From positions 1 through 64,000 of the forward strand of contig JADGQO010000026.1 in assembly GCA_017881725.1 (NCBI GenBank): DNA of 64,000 bases. The letters run 5' to 3'. Shown piece by piece: positions 54,342-61,544 of the stretch; the first letter of the stretch is position 1; each line of letters begins with the position of its first letter. A program made the translations under genes and the position numbers. The notes below the pieces were generated by a model that was given only the letters and a program-made list of their open reading frames with translations, searched no databases and had not been told where the DNA came from. Origin of the DNA: Fibrobacteria bacterium. Lineage in GTDB: Bacteria > Fibrobacterota > Fibrobacteria > UBA11236.

Positions 54342-55436
54342 ATGGGTAAGCCTGCGGCCCGCATGGGCGATCTCACTGCGCATGGCGGCACCATCATATT
54401 GGGCACGCCGACTATTTTAATCGGCAAGATGCCGGCCTCCGCTCTCGGCGACATGCACACCTGTCCCATGTGCACGGGCCCGGTGCCGCATGTGGGCGGC
54501 CCCATCCTGCTCGGCAGCACCGGAGTTTTTGTCGGGAAGAAGCCCGCCGCCCGCATTTCCGATCAAGCCTTATGCGTGGGACCACCTTCCATGAATGCCA
54601 TGGGCTGCTTCACGGTGTTGATCGGGGAAGTCGGCAGCGGGTCGCAAGCCGGCGCCGCCGAAGCCGCTTCCTCATCGGCCGCCGCCAACAAGACGGGCCC
54701 CAAAGCCATCAAACCCTTTCCTCTCTCCGAACCTCCGGAAGCGCCGCCGCAAGTCCATAGCGTGGAATTCGAATTCGTGGACTCGGCCGGAAAACCCTTG
54801 GGCGGCATCCCGTTCACCATGAAGGATCCGGACGGCCAGGACATTGTCGGCGTCAGTAGCATGGACGGCAAGGGGTATTATGGCGGTTACGTCCAGACCG
54901 GTAACTTCACGGTTACGGTCCCCGAATTGTCCGGCGCCAAATGGGACAAGCCGGAAATCGCCGCCTCGGAAAAATGCAGCTGGTCCGTCACGGCGGATGG
55001 CTTTGAGGACGGCGCGCAGGCGTGGATCAGCATTTACGGCGTGGGCGAAGGCGGTTTAAGGATGATGGTGAGCACGGAGGAGATGAAAGTCTCGGGGGGA
55101 AAGGTCACGGGCGCTTGGGACGTGAAAGCCGCGCTGGTTGACGAAGACGGGACCGGAACCCACAAACCGGAATTAGAAACGTGCGAATCATTCCAAATTC
55201 TGATCTGCGTGGGACAATGCGTGGCGGTCAGCCCGATTTTGAAAGTGCATGATACGGTGGACATCGAATTGACCGGCGACGGCGGCAAGCCGCGCAAAAA
55301 TACACCTTACACCCTGACCTTGCGGGACGGCACGGTACTGACAGGCAAGTTGGACGGACAAGGCAAAGCCAAGCACGAGAAGGTTACGCGGGGCCGATTC
55401 AAAGTGGAGTTCGGGCCCAGCCCGGCGGAAGGCTGA
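54342..55436 (+). CDS. PAAR-domain protein with Ig-like modules
   Basis: A 364-residue protein. Residues 1-100 are PAAR-like (KPAARMGDLTAHGGTIILGTPTILIGKMPA, MHTCPMCTGPVPHVGGPILLGS, KPAARISD), with His/Cys residues suited to the zinc site at the spike tip. A low-complexity linker (about 100-135) leads to two Ig-like or prealbumin-like modules (VEFEFVDSAGKPLGGIPFTMKDPDG and VDIELTGDGGKPRKNTPYTLTLRDG). No toxin domain is visible. The effector gene starts one base after its stop, so it is probably the tip that carries it. Confidence 0.78.
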   Translation: MGKPAARMGDLTAHGGTIILGTPTILIGKMPASALGDMHTCPMCTGPVPHVGGPILLGSTGVFVGKKPAARISDQALCVGPPSMNAMGCFTVLIGEVGSGSQAGAAEAASSSAAANKTGPKAIKPFPLSEPPEAPPQVHSVEFEFVDSAGKPLGGIPFTMKDPDGQDIVGVSSMDGKGYYGGYVQTGNFTVTVPELSGAKWDKPEIAASEKCSWSVTADGFEDGAQAWISIYGVGEGGLRMMVSTEEMKVSGGKVTGAWDVKAALVDEDGTGTHKPELETCESFQILICVGQCVAVSPILKVHDTVDIELTGDGGKPRKNTPYTLTLRDGTVLTGKLDGQGKAKHEKVTRGRFKVEFGPSPAEG

Positions 55437-55437
55437 T

Positions 55438-57099
55438 ATGGCGGAAGGCGACGGACACTCCGGCACAGCCGCGCGCTTCAGCACGGCGGCGGTGCATATC
55501 GTATTCCAAATGCGCCCCGGCACCACGGCCAATCGCCGCATCACGACCGGCGGAGACGCAACGCTTACCTTACATTCCGGAGCGGTCTCGCAAGTGCAAG
55601 CGGTGGACGGTATTTATCATTTCGACATGCCCGCGGGCGAAGAAGCCGTGCTCGAATTGTTCGGCACGCAATTCCGCGTGGTGCGCGTGAACGGCATCGA
55701 TCCGGATCCGACGGGCGAAAACACCATAGTAGTCTGGGACGGAACCCTGCGGCCCAACACGGGTTTGGAAGGCCAACTCCAGCGCCTGCAAATCCTAGGC
55801 TATTATTGCGGGGCCGTGACGGACGCCATGAACGATATTGCGGAACGCGCCATCCTGGAATTCCAGGCGGATAACGGTTTGGTCATCGACGGCGTGTCCG
55901 GCAACCATACACGCGATAAAATCGCCGAAATATTCGGCCGCGTGGGTAACATGAACGGTACCCATCAGCCCCTTAACCGGCGCTACCTGGCTTTTTTCGA
56001 AAGGGCCAATGTCGGGCCGTCACAACGGAATTCGCCGCAAATCGATTTCCGAGGCGGCGAGGCCATGAAACTGTCCCTGCCCGCTCCAGCAACCGATGGG
56101 GCCACGTCCATGACCTACCTACTGGGTTGCACGCCGGTCCACCTGGACGAAGCCTCCTTTCCCTTGCACCTGACGTCACGTGGCGGTAACGGTATCCTTA
56201 CGGTTACGACGGCAATCGAACCCACCCGCAACGACATGTTCGAATTCCGGGCCGTGGCGCAGGGCGATGAAGTATTGGAAGTGCATCAAGGCTCCGCAGC
56301 GGGTCCCCTAATCGCCACTTTGGACGTCCATGTCGTGCCCTTGGTCAACGTGGAACTTTGGGGCCATTTGCTCACGGTCACGGACGCAGCCGGGGCCCAG
56401 CTGGCGGATCCGCCGTTGTGGACGCAAGCTGAAGCGCAAGCCTTGATCGACAGCATCAACGATATCTGGAACCCGGTGGGCGTTCGCTTCGTGTTCCGCG
56501 GCTTCGAGTCCCATGACGTGCAGCAACCTCAGGCCGGGACCATCGCGGACGATTATATCCACCTCCATCTCCGTTCCCAAGCCATCGCTCGAAGCCTCAA
56601 CCGCCGCGGAGTGATGAACGTCTACTTTACCCAGCTGTTGAGCATGACTTTCACCAACGCCGACGGAGTCCCGGAAACCATGGCGCCGCTGGCGCATGCA
56701 GGCAACCGGTGGGCGTTTAATCCCTCCGCCGTTTTTACAAGCAAGAGCAGTGCCTTCAATATGGGCCGCGTCCTGGCCCACGAATTCGGACATATGCTCC
56801 GGCTTACCCGCGCGCAATACGCCCACACGGATGATCGCGGCGTCGCGACCCCGTGGCGCCACGACCTTTGGTCGCGCATGCGCATGATGTCCAAGTACGT
56901 GAACTATAATCCGCATAACCCCGAGCGTGGCTGGCAGAATCTCACTTACGGTTCGGACGATCAGAATTTCATGCTCGCGGGGGATTTGATTTCCGTGAAG
57001 GATTTTCCGAATGACGGCACGGATGGCGAACTGCAAAGGTCGCGCGCAAGCGTAAGTCTGCGCCCATACGCAACCCACGGATTACCATTGAATGCTTAA
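55438..57099 (+). CDS. T6SS effector candidate: peptidoglycan-binding zinc metallopeptidase
   Basis: A 553-residue protein. After an N-terminal beta-rich region, residues about 111-166 form a PG_binding_1 domain (LQRLQILGYYCGAVTD, AILEFQADNGLVIDGVSGNHT). The C-terminal part is a metallopeptidase: LIDSINDIWNPVGVRFVFRG precedes HEFGH at 448-452 (catalytic Glu449). The metzincin third ligand at +10 is Arg458; His463 is a possible replacement. MRMMSKY may be the Met-turn. No signal peptide, as expected of a T6SS cargo. It is followed by an exported protein that overlaps it by 8 bases. Target is probably the cell envelope (inference). Confidence 0.75.
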   Translation: MAEGDGHSGTAARFSTAAVHIVFQMRPGTTANRRITTGGDATLTLHSGAVSQVQAVDGIYHFDMPAGEEAVLELFGTQFRVVRVNGIDPDPTGENTIVVWDGTLRPNTGLEGQLQRLQILGYYCGAVTDAMNDIAERAILEFQADNGLVIDGVSGNHTRDKIAEIFGRVGNMNGTHQPLNRRYLAFFERANVGPSQRNSPQIDFRGGEAMKLSLPAPATDGATSMTYLLGCTPVHLDEASFPLHLTSRGGNGILTVTTAIEPTRNDMFEFRAVAQGDEVLEVHQGSAAGPLIATLDVHVVPLVNVELWGHLLTVTDAAGAQLADPPLWTQAEAQALIDSINDIWNPVGVRFVFRGFESHDVQQPQAGTIADDYIHLHLRSQAIARSLNRRGVMNVYFTQLLSMTFTNADGVPETMAPLAHAGNRWAFNPSAVFTSKSSAFNMGRVLAHEFGHMLRLTRAQYAHTDDRGVATPWRHDLWSRMRMMSKYVNYNPHNPERGWQNLTYGSDDQNFMLAGDLISVKDFPNDGTDGELQRSRASVSLRPYATHGLPLNA

Positions 57100-57943
57100 G
57101 GTCACCGCTCTATTGACCGCCATGCTACTGTCGGCCGGAACAGGAAAAGGAAACCCCATGGAACAAGCCAGCATCAAAGCGCGCATCGAAAAGGCGGATC
57201 GCACTCTCATGAAAGGGTTGGACTCAGGCATGGCCGGGGACTTCGCCTTCCTGGCCGGCTATCATCCTGCAACACTCAAAAGCCGAGAGCTGGTGCTGGA
57301 TATCGTCGAAACCTTCTTTACCGATTGGAGTTTCGAGGTCCTCTTCCAAGATCTGCATGACAAGGACGAGTCCATCCAATGCCGATCCGCGGAAATCCTT
57401 TCCGAGCGCGCCCGTCCCAAGGACGGCAAACGGCTTTTGCAAGAACTGGAACAAAGGTACACGCAACCGATATCGCATTTACCCAATCGCGAGATCGTTC
57501 TGGCAGTCGGCAATTCCAATGACAGCTCGGCGATGGAACCGCTTTTAACCTTGCGCAAAAAAGAAAAGGACCGCGAAGCCCTGGAAGGCTACGATATGGC
57601 CCTGGCCAAGGTCGGCTATATCAAGGAAATACGTAAGCTTGAATTCGCGCTGGAGCATGGACCCGCTCCCGACAAAGCAAAAGCCCTGACCACGCTCCGA
57701 TATGTGAACAAACCGGAATGGATCCCAAAAGTGATCCCGCTCCTGACAAATAAAATGGTCGCCCGCCAAACATCCTTAGGTCCCGCGACTTTTCATATCC
57801 GGGTTTGCGATGAGGCCATCGCCACGCTGGGTACCATTGATCCGGCCAAGAAAATTCCCTTCGAAGTCTCATCAATCTTCGGCAATCCTTTCAGCGACGA
57901 GCAAGTACGTCAAGCCCAACAGGCTTACGGCCTCAATAAGTAG
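57092..57943 (+). CDS. Exported HEAT-like protein, immunity candidate
   Basis: A 283-residue protein with a signal sequence (MLKVTALLTAMLLSAGTGKG) and a helical repeat body (FQDLHDKDESIQCRSAEILSER, AMEPLLTLRKKEKDREALEGY, IRKLEFALEHGPAPDKAKALTTL). It starts within the effector's last codons. Export to the periplasm matches an effector that binds peptidoglycan, so an inhibitor of that peptidase is the simplest reading. The immunity role is inferred from position and location signal. Confidence 0.6.
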   Translation: MLKVTALLTAMLLSAGTGKGNPMEQASIKARIEKADRTLMKGLDSGMAGDFAFLAGYHPATLKSRELVLDIVETFFTDWSFEVLFQDLHDKDESIQCRSAEILSERARPKDGKRLLQELEQRYTQPISHLPNREIVLAVGNSNDSSAMEPLLTLRKKEKDREALEGYDMALAKVGYIKEIRKLEFALEHGPAPDKAKALTTLRYVNKPEWIPKVIPLLTNKMVARQTSLGPATFHIRVCDEAIATLGTIDPAKKIPFEVSSIFGNPFSDEQVRQAQQAYGLNK

Positions 57944-57949
57944 CCCGCC

Positions 57950-58885
57950 ATGCCCAAGTTCAACGGAAAAACCGACTCGCCGCTGCAAATCAAATTGAAG
58001 TCCGCCATCCTCGAGGCGCGCTGGGGCGAATTCGAAGTGGCCCAAGGCGGTCGCGTGCAAATCGAAGTCGTCACAGCCTTCGTTTCCGACGGCTCCACGG
58101 TGAAGTTCAGCCTGAAGGATAAAGAAGGCGCCGCCATCGATACAGTGACCGGAAAAATCTACGCGAATCTTTATCGCGGATATTATACCGTGACCAAGCC
58201 CAATAAGACCGGAGCCATGACCTTCGAAGCGGAGCTGCCTGATCACAATGCCAAGGGCAAATCCGGATTCATCAAAGTATCGCCTCCGGTGAAAATCACG
58301 GAACTGAAAATCCTCGACGGCTCCGGTAAGGAGCTGAAAGAAATCGCCAAGGAAGCCATTCTGCAAATGTCCGCCAAAGTAGGCGGACCGCCGGAGGGCA
58401 CGGTTTGCGATTTCGTGATGTACTGCACCAATGGTCCCATGCAACCACAGCCCACCTTCACGGGCCGCGCGAAAATCGCGGACGGCAAAGCGGTTTGCCA
58501 ATGGAAGCGGAAAGCCCCGCAACAAGAGCCGCATGTCCACGTGCAATCCGACTTGAATAAATACGGGGAAGACTATCATACCCTGACCTACCACTTTGAA
58601 ATTTCCTGCCTGGGCATGACTGCCGCCTCCAAGCCCGTGGACTATGTGAGCTGGCTGGAAATGCATTTCGGCGATTTGCGCGGTAAGGTAACCTTGGTGT
58701 TACCCGATGGATCGGAGAGCAGCAAGGACATTCCGGAGGACGGGGTGCTGAAGCTAGAGAAGCCGAAAGCCGGCGGGGTGATGATTAAGAAGATCGAGCC
58801 GAAGGATGGGACGGCGGGGGAGAAGAAGGGATCTGGAGGCAAACCCAGCGACGAAAACACCAATAAAAATCCGAAAATTGATTGA
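57950..58885 (+). CDS. Ig-like protein of T6SS module B
   Basis: A 311-residue protein without a signal peptide, made of beta-sandwich-like modules (RVQIEVVTAFVSDGSTVKFSLKD, VKITELKILDGSGKELKE, GKVTLVLPDGSESSKDIPEDG). The last 25 residues are a charged Gly/Lys/Ser-rich tail (GEKKGSGGKPSDENTNKNPK) like a linker. These modules resemble the Ig parts of the PAAR protein at 54342, which suggests a spike-linked carrier. A toxin may have followed the linker; a short frame that overlaps the stop is described next. Confidence 0.55.
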   Translation: MPKFNGKTDSPLQIKLKSAILEARWGEFEVAQGGRVQIEVVTAFVSDGSTVKFSLKDKEGAAIDTVTGKIYANLYRGYYTVTKPNKTGAMTFEAELPDHNAKGKSGFIKVSPPVKITELKILDGSGKELKEIAKEAILQMSAKVGGPPEGTVCDFVMYCTNGPMQPQPTFTGRAKIADGKAVCQWKRKAPQQEPHVHVQSDLNKYGEDYHTLTYHFEISCLGMTAASKPVDYVSWLEMHFGDLRGKVTLVLPDGSESSKDIPEDGVLKLEKPKAGGVMIKKIEPKDGTAGEKKGSGGKPSDENTNKNPKID

Positions 58886-59036
58886 TAAACATTACCACGG
58901 CGGCGGCAGATTTTTCGGGTACAGAGGGAATAGTTCAGCCATCCAGGACGCCGTCGATTGCGCAAATCGCCGGACCGGGTGTACGGTCATCGTCGCGGAT
59001 GCCAACCCGGGTGGACAAGTGCAAACGAACGCCTAA
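58878..59036 (+). CDS. Small frame, possible toxin tip or broken C-terminus
   Basis: 52 codons from TTG at 58878, overlapping the stop of the Ig-like gene in a different frame. Residues include HYHGGGRFFGYRGNSS, AIQDAVDCANRRTGCTVIV and ADANPGGQVQTNA, which looks like true coding sequence rather than chance. It could be a separate small protein or the end of the preceding gene after a frameshift. No family recognised. Confidence 0.3.
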   Translation: MIDKHYHGGGRFFGYRGNSSAIQDAVDCANRRTGCTVIVADANPGGQVQTNA

Positions 59037-59066
59037 GTCGGCCGGAATTTCGATATTTATGTCTAC

Positions 59067-59711
59067 ATGAACGGATTCATTATTTCCGCAGCCCTGAGTT
59101 TCTTCTTGATTCTTCCCGAGCGCGACAGCTCGGGAGCGTGGCCCGCGCACGCGGAAGCATTGGCGACTCCTTCGACATCTACGGATGGGAATCCCGCCAA
59201 GGTCCGCACCTTGGATTCGGTAAAATTCATCGAACATCGCGAAGAAAATATTTTCGTGATCCGCTCGGCTGAGTCCGGAACCTACGGGAACGATTTGGCC
59301 TGCGAATTAACGGCCGTACTGCTGCGGTCCGTCGGCAAAGGGCGCCTAATTGTTTGGAAATGGAGGGATGCCACGCAGGATCCGTTTACGACGCTGGCAT
59401 ACGAATCCGGAAATTACCGGATTTTGGATGTCGATGGGGAGGGAGGCCTGGAAGTTGAATTCTGGTGCCGAAAAATCCGTGACGGCTTGGATCCGGACTC
59501 GGTGAAGCTGTTGTTGTTCAGCTCCGGAAAAAAGTACGGCATTCGCGCGGCAATACCCAAGGAACCGGAAACCATGGAGCAATACCATGTTCTTCCCGAC
59601 AAATCCGTAGGCGAGGCGCCCGCAGCGCTGCGTGAGTATTTATATGCCGAATGGAATCGACTGGTTGGCCCGGAAATATCCGATTTGCGGGAAGACGCCG
59701 AGTCCGATTAA
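59067..59711 (+). CDS. Exported hypothetical protein, possible immunity protein
   Basis: A 214-residue protein with a signal sequence (MNGFIISAALSFFLILP and a cut near AHA). The body has VWKWRD, YRILDVDGEGGLEVEFWCRKI and LLLFSSGKKYGI, a pattern seen in small exported proteins with repeated strands and a DVDGDG-like turn. No firm family. By analogy with 57092 it may neutralise an envelope-directed toxin encoded just upstream. No clear ribosome binding site. Confidence 0.5.
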   Translation: MNGFIISAALSFFLILPERDSSGAWPAHAEALATPSTSTDGNPAKVRTLDSVKFIEHREENIFVIRSAESGTYGNDLACELTAVLLRSVGKGRLIVWKWRDATQDPFTTLAYESGNYRILDVDGEGGLEVEFWCRKIRDGLDPDSVKLLLFSSGKKYGIRAAIPKEPETMEQYHVLPDKSVGEAPAALREYLYAEWNRLVGPEISDLREDAESD

Positions 59712-59753
59712 TCGGAGTTCGTTACCCAAGCCGCTTGGATCGGGTGTCCGGCG

Positions 59754-61271
59754 TTAAAACCCGTACTTGGTCCGATTTTGATCGATGAGGATCATGGCGA
59801 TGATGCGCGGTACGTACTGATTGGTCTCCTCGGGCATCACGTTCATGCGATACAAATACCAGAAATCACGATCGTTCACAGGATCCTCGATTTGCCGCAA
59901 AACCTTGCGCAGTTTGTTGCCGCCGGCGTTATAGGCCGCCATGGCCAAGGCCGCGTCTCCGAATTCCGAATAGAGAAGGTGCAGGTACTTCGCCGCCGCG
60001 CGCGTGGATGCCCGTGGGCGCGTGCGTTCATCCTCAAAGGCAGGCCGCGTTTCCCAATCATCCGGCACCTTCAAATCAAATTGCCGCGCCGTTTCCGGAA
60101 CCAACTGCCATAGGCCGCGCGCATCGTTTCCCGAAAGGGCCGCGCTGTCGAGTAGGCTTTCCTGCATGGCCAGATAGAAAAATTCCTCCGGCAATTTCAG
60201 GCGCGCCAACTCTTGGCGTATCAGCGTTTCATATTTCGGCTTCCGGGCGAAACATTTCTGAAGCGTCGCCCGGTTTTCCGGTTTGCTTAGGATATCGATT
60301 TGATTTTGGACGGCGAGAATGAAACTCTCCGGGATGATGAAGCCGCGCTTTCCCAACTCGGCCAATACCTGGTGGACATCATTGCCCAAGGGGAGACGGT
60401 AAGCCGGAGCCCTGTCCGGCAATTTCAATTTTTCGCGGATCTGAAAAAGTTGATGCTCCGCGTCCAATAATTGATGCACCAGCTTGCCGCGCAGGGGCGC
60501 TTGCGAAGAACTGCTACCCGGAATTGCCTCGAGGTTTTTTTCCAGTTCATGAATTTGCGAGAGGAGGTTTCCCTGCTTCTTGATTTTCGCGCGGTAGCTG
60601 AAATTTTGGAATCCGAGAACGGAGAGCAAACAAAATGCAATCGACCCGAGCACTATTCCCGCCCATAGGATACGCTTCCGGGAACTCGAAATTCCGCTGC
60701 CGATACCACCCAACCAACCGCCCATCCGTTCAGGCATGATGCCACCTTTCAACAGACGGGCCAACCGTTCGGGGTCGCGCAATAAGCCTTGCATCACTTG
60801 GTGCGGGCCGTCCGTGCTGCGCAAACGGCGCGCCATCTCGCGGATCCGTCCTTGGTTTCCGCCATGGGTTCCCGCTAAAAGGCCCAGTTCCGGGATCGGC
60901 ATGGCCGTGGTGTCGCGGCCTTTTATCGTGAGCGTTTCCGTACCGTCCAAGGATTCTCCCAACGCATCCATTACCGTCACACGCATGGCTGGGCCCATCG
61001 GCCCAAGGCTGATCACTTCCCCTCCCAAAAGCTCGCGCTCGGTCACGCGCACCTTGCCGACAAAAGTCCCATTCTTGCTGTCCAGATCGCGAAGCCACAA
61101 GGTATGGCCCTTTAACGCCACCAGGGCATGGCGCGCCGAGACGATACCGGCATCGTCGCCCAGGAAGGATAGATCGTTCCCGTGGCTGCGGCCCAAAGTG
61201 ATCGAGGCCATTACCTCCACCAGGCGATTTTTTTCCGTACCGTTGAGTACTTCCAAATAAAACCGCTTCAA
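59754..61271 (-). CDS. FHA domain-transmembrane-lytic transglycosylase fusion
   Basis: A 505-residue protein. Residues 1-105 are an FHA domain that binds phosphothreonine (GRSH at 27-30, SARH at 45-48, DSKNGTFVG around 64-72). A linker, a membrane helix (200-221) and a coiled coil follow. Residues 355-490 are a family 1 lytic transglycosylase (SLT): LPEEFFYLAMQESLLDS with catalytic Glu371, ARGLWQLVPETARQF and AMAAYNAGGNKL. The FHA would be cytosolic and the transglycosylase periplasmic. The start is TTG with GAGGAGG in front. It may open peptidoglycan for the T6SS under kinase control (inference). Confidence 0.88.
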   Translation of the reverse strand: MKRFYLEVLNGTEKNRLVEVMASITLGRSHGNDLSFLGDDAGIVSARHALVALKGHTLWLRDLDSKNGTFVGKVRVTERELLGGEVISLGPMGPAMRVTVMDALGESLDGTETLTIKGRDTTAMPIPELGLLAGTHGGNQGRIREMARRLRSTDGPHQVMQGLLRDPERLARLLKGGIMPERMGGWLGGIGSGISSSRKRILWAGIVLGSIAFCLLSVLGFQNFSYRAKIKKQGNLLSQIHELEKNLEAIPGSSSSQAPLRGKLVHQLLDAEHQLFQIREKLKLPDRAPAYRLPLGNDVHQVLAELGKRGFIIPESFILAVQNQIDILSKPENRATLQKCFARKPKYETLIRQELARLKLPEEFFYLAMQESLLDSAALSGNDARGLWQLVPETARQFDLKVPDDWETRPAFEDERTRPRASTRAAAKYLHLLYSEFGDAALAMAAYNAGGNKLRKVLRQIEDPVNDRDFWYLYRMNVMPEETNQYVPRIIAMILIDQNRTKYGF

Positions 61272-61544
61272 GGATCCTCCTCACCTGGACTCCGCGCGTT
61301 GCCTGGATGCGTTGCGGGCGCGGAATTCGAAATGGATCTAAATCATACCGCGAAGCTGCGGGCAATACAATCCACGGCGGAACGGACAATTTCATGCCAA
61401 TGCGAATCGCGAAATTAAATCGATTCCATCAATCGGCCCATAAGACTCAATCCAAATCAATCCTCCATGCATAGGGGCGAATGGGGATTTTGGTTTTCTC
61501 AATTCACGAATTTTATGGTTCCGCAAAATTCGGAACTCTTTGAA

